10,000 bases of DNA from Desulfarculus sp. GTDB taxonomy: Bacteria > Desulfobacterota > Desulfarculia > Desulfarculales > Desulfarculaceae. Below the pieces are notes generated by a model. The model did not search any database. It was not told the DNA's origin and worked only from the letters and a program-made list of their open reading frames with translations. Each line of letters opens with the position of its first letter. The stretch's first letter is position 1. The position numbers were made by a program, and so were the translations under genes. Where the stretch lies: NCBI GenBank assembly GCA_020216805.1, contig JAIWNN010000052.1, forward strand, positions 1 through 10,000, in the 5' to 3' direction. Shown one piece after another: positions 5,352-10,000 of the stretch.

Positions 5352-6455
5352 TCAATCGCCTTCACTCAGAGCCCGCCAGGGCTCCCCCAGGGCCTGGGCC
5401 ACCGCCGGATGGGTGAAGGCGCCTTCCACAAGGTTGAAGCCCAGGGCCAGGGCGGGATCGCGCCGGGCGGCCGCCAAGGGCCCCTGGGCCAGGGCCAGGG
5501 CGTAGGGCAGGGTCATGTTGGTCAGGGCAAAGGTGCTGGTGCGGGCCACCGCTCCGGGCATGTTGGTGACGCCATAGTGGACCACGCCGTGCATGAGGTA
5601 CACCGGGTCGGCATGGGTGGTGGGCCGGATGGTCTCCACGCAGCCGCCCTGGTCCACTGCCACGTCGACGATCACCGATCCCGGCCGCATGGTCTTGACC
5701 ATGGCCTCGCTGACCAGGACCGGGGCCCGCGCCCCGGCCACCAGCACCGCCCCCACCACCAGGTCGGCGTCGGCCACCACCGCCGCCACGTTCTCGGGTG
5801 ATGACATCAGGGTGGTCACCCGCGAGCCGAAAATGTCGTCCAGGTATTCCAGGCGCTTGAGGTTGCGGTCCAGGATCTTGACCTCGGCCCCCATGCCCAC
5901 CGCTATCTTCAGGGCGGCGGTCCCCACCACCCCGGCCCCCAGGATCGCCACCCGTCCCCGGCGCACGCCGGGCACCCCGCCCAGCAGCACTCCCCGGCCA
6001 CCCTGGGTCCGCTCCAGAAAATGGGCGCCGGCTTGCACCGCCATGCGGCCGGCCACCTCGCTCATGGGGCTGAGCAGGGGCAGGCTGCCGTCGGCGAGCT
6101 GGATGGTCTCGTAGGCCACCGCGGTCACCCGCCGCCGGACCAGCTCCCGGGCCAGCTCCGGCGCGGCGGCCAGATGCAGGTAGGTGAAAAGGGTCAACCC
6201 CGGCCTCAGATGCCTGAACTCGGGCGGGATGGGCTCCTTGACCTTGATCACCAGATCGGCCGCCCAGGCCTGGTCCGCGTCCCCCAGGCTGGCCCCGGCC
6301 GCCAGGTATTCGGCGTCCTCGATGCCGGCGCCCAGGCCGGCCCCGGCCTCCACCACCACCTGATGCCCGGCCTTGACCAGGGCCCGCGCCCCGGCCGGCG
6401 CCAGGCCCACGCGGTATTCCTCGGCCTTGGTCTCCCTTGGCACCCCGATCCGCAT
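5352..6455 (-). CDS. ald: Alanine dehydrogenase
   Basis: This 367-residue enzyme catalyses NAD-dependent oxidative deamination of L-alanine to pyruvate and ammonium, and the reverse. Length and motifs are typical of Ald: [20 protein letters not shown] at the N-terminus with substrate residue R15, K73 in VKVKEP, H94 in TYLHLA, the NAD-binding ILGAGVVG (171-178) followed by D196 at the end of the second strand, D268 in VAVDQGG, and [14 protein letters not shown] at 295-308. All key residues seen in the mycobacterial enzyme have counterparts at a constant offset of two. The ATG at 6455 is chosen because AGAGGAGG lies upstream and the family start is matched exactly; an upstream in-frame extension to 6542 is not protein-like. 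It is on the same strand as dnaA but 613 bp away, so probably a separate unit. In a sulfate reducer it may link alanine fermentation or assimilation to pyruvate. Confidence 0.95.
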   Translation of the reverse strand: MRIGVPRETKAEEYRVGLAPAGARALVKAGHQVVVEAGAGLGAGIEDAEYLAAGASLGDADQAWAADLVIKVKEPIPPEFRHLRPGLTLFTYLHLAAAPELARELVRRRVTAVAYETIQLADGSLPLLSPMSEVAGRMAVQAGAHFLERTQGGRGVLLGGVPGVRRGRVAILGAGVVGTAALKIAVGMGAEVKILDRNLKRLEYLDDIFGSRVTTLMSSPENVAAVVADADLVVGAVLVAGARAPVLVSEAMVKTMRPGSVIVDVAVDQGGCVETIRPTTHADPVYLMHGVVHYGVTNMPGAVARTSTFALTNMTLPYALALAQGPLAAARRDPALALGFNLVEGAFTHPAVAQALGEPWRALSEGD

Positions 6456-6470
6456 CGTGCGCCTCCTCTC

Positions 6471-6488
6471 GGCGGGACCAGTCCCGCC
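6471..6488. promoter_or_regulatory. Perfect 8-bp inverted repeat in the ald leader
   Basis: GGCGGGAC-CA-GTCCCGCC is a perfect palindrome just upstream of the ald ribosome binding site (AGAGGAGG). In RNA it would form a very stable hairpin 5' of the site; in DNA it could be an operator, as alanine dehydrogenase is often regulated. No good sigma70 promoter for ald was found upstream. Confidence 0.45.
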
Positions 6489-6600
6489 CCCACGGTGGGT
6501 GGTTTGAGCATCGGTAATCCCGCGCCCCCTGGTCGCCGACACGCCGCGCCAGAGGTCAACGCTCCTCCCCGCTCATGTTGTCACCATCGACCGCCATCTA

Positions 6601-6950
6601 CCAAGGTTTTTCCACCGCCGCTCCACGCCCGGCCGCGGTTGCCCCCCACCCATCCCCTCGCTCTCCACCGCCCCTGAACGCCATCATCCGGTTTGTCACC
6701 AGCGCATCCCGTCATTTTTCCACCATCGCCGACGGCCTTGTCCCCCATTTTTGCGCCGGTCCGGGCCGGCTCTCCCCCATCCCGCGGCCCAACTTCCCCA
6801 TCGCGGGAGCGGTTATCCACTGCGCCCTGCCCTCCAGCCCTTTTTCTCCCCGGTTAACGCACCGATGCCCGGCCGTTATCCACCCGATTCCCCACCACGC
6901 GTTAGCGCTGTTTTTGCTTTGCAAAAAGCATGTTGCGCATGTTTTCCACT
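6601..6950 (+). other. Cluster of DnaA-box-like sites, candidate replication origin (oriC)
   Basis: Five sites in one orientation resemble TTATCCACA: TTTTCCACC (6608-6616), TTTTCCACC (6716-6724), TTATCCACT (6813-6821), TTATCCACC (6876-6884) and TTTTCCACT (6942-6950). The middle pair match 8 of 9 bases, the others 7 of 9. They lie in a gene-free segment, 63-108 bp apart, ending next to an AT-rich hairpin. Hand counts over 6601-6900 give 143 C and 59 G on the plus strand. Most genes to the left run leftward and the gene to the right runs rightward, as expected around a bidirectional origin. dnaA is 1.9 kb away. The origin call is inference from box clustering and gene orientation. Confidence 0.55.
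6911..6927. other. AT-rich perfect hairpin beside the last DnaA box
   Basis: TTTTTGC-TTT-GCAAAAA forms a perfect 7-bp stem with a 3-nt loop; flanking GCGC at 6905-6908 and 6935-6938 could extend it with an internal loop. It lies in the most AT-rich part of the candidate origin, just before the box at 6942. It could be an unwinding or cruciform element, or part of an undetected small RNA. Confidence 0.4.
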
Positions 6951-7136
6951 TTTACTCCACCAGTTTTGATCTCGCCAACCTGGATTCGGGGTTTACGGCC
7001 GCCGAGGCGATCCAGCTGGAATCTGCCGGCCATGCCCACCAACCGCAGACCGAAGGACTGGCTTGATCCAGTCGGGGCGCCGGGGTGGACCGACCGGGTT
7101 CACGCGGGCTGGTTGGCGTCAGAAGTGAAATGGCGG

Positions 7137-7166
7137 TTTACATCGCCGCGCGGCATGGGCGATAAT
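7137..7166 (+). promoter_or_regulatory. Sigma70 promoter of the GGDEF-EAL gene
   Basis: TTTACA (7137-7142) and GATAAT (7161-7166) each match consensus at 5 of 6 positions, separated by 18 bp. Transcription should start near 7173, giving a leader of about 32 nt to the ATG at 7205, with GGAG 5 nt before the start. Confidence 0.6.
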
Positions 7167-7204
7167 TGTTCATCCTAGACATCACCTAAGCGCACGGAGC
7201 CGGC

Positions 7205-10000
7205 ATGTCCCAGGACAACCTGCCCCCCGGCCGCCGAGCAAAGGGCGCCCCCGGCCCTGCCGCGTCGCCAGCCGAGGCCGAGCTGGCCCGGATCAAGCAA
7301 GTTCTGGGGCCGGCCGGCCACGACGAGGCCAGTCTGACCCGCCTGGTCTACAGCGAAGCCCACTACCGGACCCTGTTCGACACCGCCGGTGACGCCATCT
7401 TCGTCCTGGCCGACGGTCGGGTGCTGGACTGCAACCCCCGCAGCCTGGAAATCTTCCGCTGCACCCGGCCGGAGATCATCGGCCGCGAGCCAGCCGAACT
7501 CTCCCCGGCCTTCCAGCCCGACGGCCGTCAGTCGGCAACGGCCTTCGCCGAGCTGGCGGCCCGGGCCCGGGCCGGCGAATCGCTGCGCTACACCTGGCGG
7601 CACCGCCGTTGCGACGGCTTGGACTTCGAGGCCGAGGTGAGCCTCAACCAGGTGCTCATCCAGGGGCAGCCCTACCTGCTGGCGGTGGTGCGCGACATCT
7701 CCCAGCAGGTGGCGGCCGAGACCTCCCTGCGCCGCAGCGAGGAGCGCTTCCGCCGCCTGAGCGAGAATGCCCCGGACATCATCTACACCCTCGACGAAAA
7801 GGGGGCCTTCACCTACGTCAACCCGGCCTGGACCCGCATCCTAGGTCACGCGCCGGAGGAGGTTCTGGGCCGCTATTTCGTGGATTTCGCCCCCCCTGGA
7901 GCCGCCGGCAAGCTCACCGGCCTTTTCAAGAGCATCCGCGACGGCCACCAGACCCAGCACATCATCGATGAGTTGATCCACAAGGACGGCGGCACCCGCC
8001 TGTTCGCCATGAGCGGGGGGCCCAACCTGGACGACGCGGGCCGGGTGACGGGCATGGTGGGCATGCTCAAGGACGTCACCGAGCAGGCCCGGGCCCAACA
8101 GGCCCTGCACGCCTCCGAGGAGCGCCTGCGGGCGGCCCTGGAGTGCGCGCCGGACCCGGTGGTGATCTACGACCTGGAGGGGCGTTTCCAGTATCTCAAC
8201 CCCGCCTTCACCCGCATCATGGGCTGGCAGCCGGAGGAGCTGCTGGGCCGACGCCCCGGATTCATCCCCAGCGACGAGGAGGAGGCCACCCAGGCCTTCT
8301 ACGCCCGGGTTTTGGCCGGAGAGACGGTCAGCGCCTTCCGCGGCCGCCGCCGCACCAAGGACGGCCGCCTAGTCCACGTCTCCTTGAGCGGCGCGGCCCT
8401 CAAGGACGAATCGGGGCAGTCCACCGGCATGGTGGTGACCCTGCGTGACATCACCCAGCGGGTGGTGGCGGAGCAGGCCCTGCGCAAGAGCGAGGCCAGC
8501 CTGGCCCGGGCCCAGCGGATGGCCAAGCTGGGCAACTGGGAGCTGGACCTATCCACCCGGGTGCTGACCTGCTCGGCCGAGGTCTACCGCATCTACGGCA
8601 TCGACGCCCCCAACAGCCCCATCACCCTCAACCGCTTTCTGCGCGCGGTCCATCCCGACGACCTGGACATGGTGCGCGAGCATCTGGAGATGGTCATCCA
8701 TCTCCATCATCCGCTATCCCTGGAGCATCGCATCCTGCGTCCCGACGGGCAGGAGCGCATCGTCAACCAGCAGGCCGAGTTGGAGTTGGACGCCAACGGC
8801 AAGGGCCTGCGCCTGGTGGGCGCGGTGCAGGACATCACCCGGCGCCGCCGCTCCGAGGAGCAGATGCGGCTGTTGGCGCGGGTCTTCGAGAACACCGTGG
8901 AAGGCATCCTGGTCACCGACACCCAGGGCGTGATCCAGATGGTCAACCGGGCCTTCACCGACATCACCGGCTACAGCGCGGCGGAGGCGGTGGGCAACAC
9001 TCCCCGCCTGCTCAACTCCCGCCGCCACCCGCCGGAGTTTTTCCACCAGATGTGGCGGGATCTGGCGGAAAAGGGGCATTGGCAGGGCGAGATCTGGAAC
9101 CGGCGCAAAAATGGCGAGGCCTATCCGGAGTGGCTGACCATCACCGCCATCAAGGACGCCCAGAACCGTACCGCCCACTATGTCGGGGTTTTCCACGACA
9201 TCACCGAGGCCAAGCGCAGCCAGGAGAAGATATCTTACCAGGCCTATCACGACGCCCTGACCGGGCTGCCCAATCGCATGCTGTTCAACGACCGGCTGCG
9301 GGTGGCCCTGGCCCAGGCCCAGCGCCGAGGCCGGGGGCTGTCGATCCTGTTCCTGGATCTGGACAACTTCAAGACCATCAACGACAGCCTGGGCCACGCC
9401 GTCGGCGACCTGCTGCTGCAACAGGTGGCCAAACGCCTGGTGCGCTGGGTGCGCGAGGAGGACACCGTGGCCCGCCTGGGCGGCGACGAGTTCATCATGC
9501 TGTTGAGCGCGGTGGGCGAACCCGACGCGGCGGTGCAGGTGGCCGAGCGCATCCTGGAGTCGCTGGCCGAACCGATCCTGGTCGGTGACCAGGAGCTGTT
9601 CATCACCGCCAGCATCGGCATCACCATCTTCCCCCACGACGGGCTGGAGCCCGAGGCCCTGGTGGCCAACGCCGACCTGGCCATGTACCGCGCCAAGGGC
9701 GAGGGGCGCAACAATTATATGTTGTTCACCCCGGCCATGAATCAAGTGGTGGTGCGGCGCCTGGAAATGGAGCGTGCCCTGCGCCGGGCCATCTCCCGCG
9801 ACGAATTGCTGGTCTACTATCAACCCAAGGTGGATCTGGACAGCGGGCTGATGGTGGGGTTGGAAGCCCTGGTACGCTGGCAGCGGCCGGGCCACGGCCT
9901 GGTCTCGCCGGCGGACTTCATCCCCCTGGCCGAGGAGACCGGCCTGATCGTGCCCATCGGCGAGTGGGTTTTGCGCACCGCCTGCGCCCGGACCAAGATC
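7205..10000 (+). CDS. Multi-PAS diguanylate cyclase/phosphodiesterase (PAS-GGDEF-EAL), 3' end outside the window
   Basis: The frame is open from ATG 7205 to the window edge (932 codons so far). No signal peptide or membrane segment is seen, so it is a soluble sensor. About five PAS-like units follow one another, near residues 46-165, 178-298, 304-425, 428-550 and 555-675, with repeated openings such as EERFRRLSENAPDIIYTLDE. The GGDEF domain begins about 678 (YHDALTGLPNR), has an intact GGDEF motif at 759-763, and a REED (RxxD) inhibition site five residues before it, so it should make cyclic-di-GMP under product control. The EAL domain begins about 855; EAL is at 887-889 in GLEALVRW, but the other metal-binding residues lie beyond the edge, so phosphodiesterase activity cannot be judged. 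Ligands of the PAS domains are unknown. GGAG precedes the ATG and a good promoter lies just upstream. Confidence 0.93.
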   Translation, partial: MSQDNLPPGRRAKGAPGPAASPAEAELARIKQVLGPAGHDEASLTRLVYSEAHYRTLFDTAGDAIFVLADGRVLDCNPRSLEIFRCTRPEIIGREPAELSPAFQPDGRQSATAFAELAARARAGESLRYTWRHRRCDGLDFEAEVSLNQVLIQGQPYLLAVVRDISQQVAAETSLRRSEERFRRLSENAPDIIYTLDEKGAFTYVNPAWTRILGHAPEEVLGRYFVDFAPPGAAGKLTGLFKSIRDGHQTQHIIDELIHKDGGTRLFAMSGGPNLDDAGRVTGMVGMLKDVTEQARAQQALHASEERLRAALECAPDPVVIYDLEGRFQYLNPAFTRIMGWQPEELLGRRPGFIPSDEEEATQAFYARVLAGETVSAFRGRRRTKDGRLVHVSLSGAALKDESGQSTGMVVTLRDITQRVVAEQALRKSEASLARAQRMAKLGNWELDLSTRVLTCSAEVYRIYGIDAPNSPITLNRFLRAVHPDDLDMVREHLEMVIHLHHPLSLEHRILRPDGQERIVNQQAELELDANGKGLRLVGAVQDITRRRRSEEQMRLLARVFENTVEGILVTDTQGVIQMVNRAFTDITGYSAAEAVGNTPRLLNSRRHPPEFFHQMWRDLAEKGHWQGEIWNRRKNGEAYPEWLTITAIKDAQNRTAHYVGVFHDITEAKRSQEKISYQAYHDALTGLPNRMLFNDRLRVALAQAQRRGRGLSILFLDLDNFKTINDSLGHAVGDLLLQQVAKRLVRWVREEDTVARLGGDEFIMLLSAVGEPDAAVQVAERILESLAEPILVGDQELFITASIGITIFPHDGLEPEALVANADLAMYRAKGEGRNNYMLFTPAMNQVVVRRLEMERALRRAISRDELLVYYQPKVDLDSGLMVGLEALVRWQRPGHGLVSPADFIPLAEETGLIVPIGEWVLRTACARTKI

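Larger units (their letters stand above)
6456..7204. other. 749-bp gene-free region between divergent ald and the GGDEF-EAL gene
   Basis: Besides the DnaA-box cluster, hairpins and the downstream promoter, this stretch has a perfect palindrome TCCAGCTGGA (7011-7020) and a GACTGG/CCAGTC stem-loop (7056-7073). Open frames cross it but are proline-, serine- and histidine-rich without family character. The frame ending at 7066 contains a more protein-like last 33 codons, with no start nearby; a decayed gene end cannot be excluded. No tRNA or known RNA is recognised. Confidence 0.5.

Noticed and set aside
6575..7066. 163-codon plus-strand frame through the candidate origin
   Set aside because: Mostly Pro/Ser/His low-complexity reading; only the last 33 codons look protein-like and they have no start. 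It crosses the DnaA-box cluster.

Overview
The window comes from the chromosome of a GC-rich, dissimilatory sulfate- or sulfite-metabolising bacterium. The main evidence is at the left edge, on the minus strand, where the first 31 codons encode a very recognisable N-terminus of the dissimilatory sulfite reductase alpha subunit (DsrA). High GC3, together with the DnaA and dsr features, suggests a Desulfobacterota (former Deltaproteobacteria) lineage, possibly near Desulfarculales. That placement is inference and no rRNA is present to confirm it.

Left part (1-2583): dsrA begins at 94 and reads out of the window. Its upstream region holds a perfect-consensus sigma70 promoter (TTGACA, 17 bp, TATAAT), an 18-bp dyad at the predicted start of transcription and a structured leader of about 230 nt. 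A divergent 89-residue protein of unknown function (442-711) has an HTH-like stretch and a C-terminal CxxC. Next, on the minus strand, a two-gene unit encodes a TPR protein (1480-2214) and an exported SYLF-domain protein (754-1446). A 369-bp gap upstream of it contains a possible 36-codon ORF.

Middle (2584-6455): a glyoxalase II-like metallo-beta-lactamase-fold hydrolase (plus strand) converges on dnaA (minus strand) across an intergenic segment with two copies of a 23-bp GC-rich hairpin repeat. DnaA is full length in domain layout but has an unusual Walker B motif (LLLEEVQ) and an altered sensor I region. A 613-bp AT-rich gap with one near-consensus DnaA box lies upstream of dnaA. It is followed by alanine dehydrogenase (ald, minus strand).

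Right part (6456-10000): a 749-bp non-coding stretch carries five co-oriented DnaA-box-like sites, two of them TTATCCAC cores, plus an AT-rich hairpin and a strong C-over-G bias. It lies at the switch from mostly minus-strand to plus-strand genes and is the best candidate for the replication origin. A strong promoter then drives a large soluble multi-PAS GGDEF-EAL protein for cyclic-di-GMP turnover, cut by the window end after 932 codons.

No CRISPR array, insertion sequence, phage gene, tRNA or rRNA was seen. The most interesting material is regulatory: the dsrA control region with its divergent small gene, and the apparently split origin architecture around dnaA and ald.
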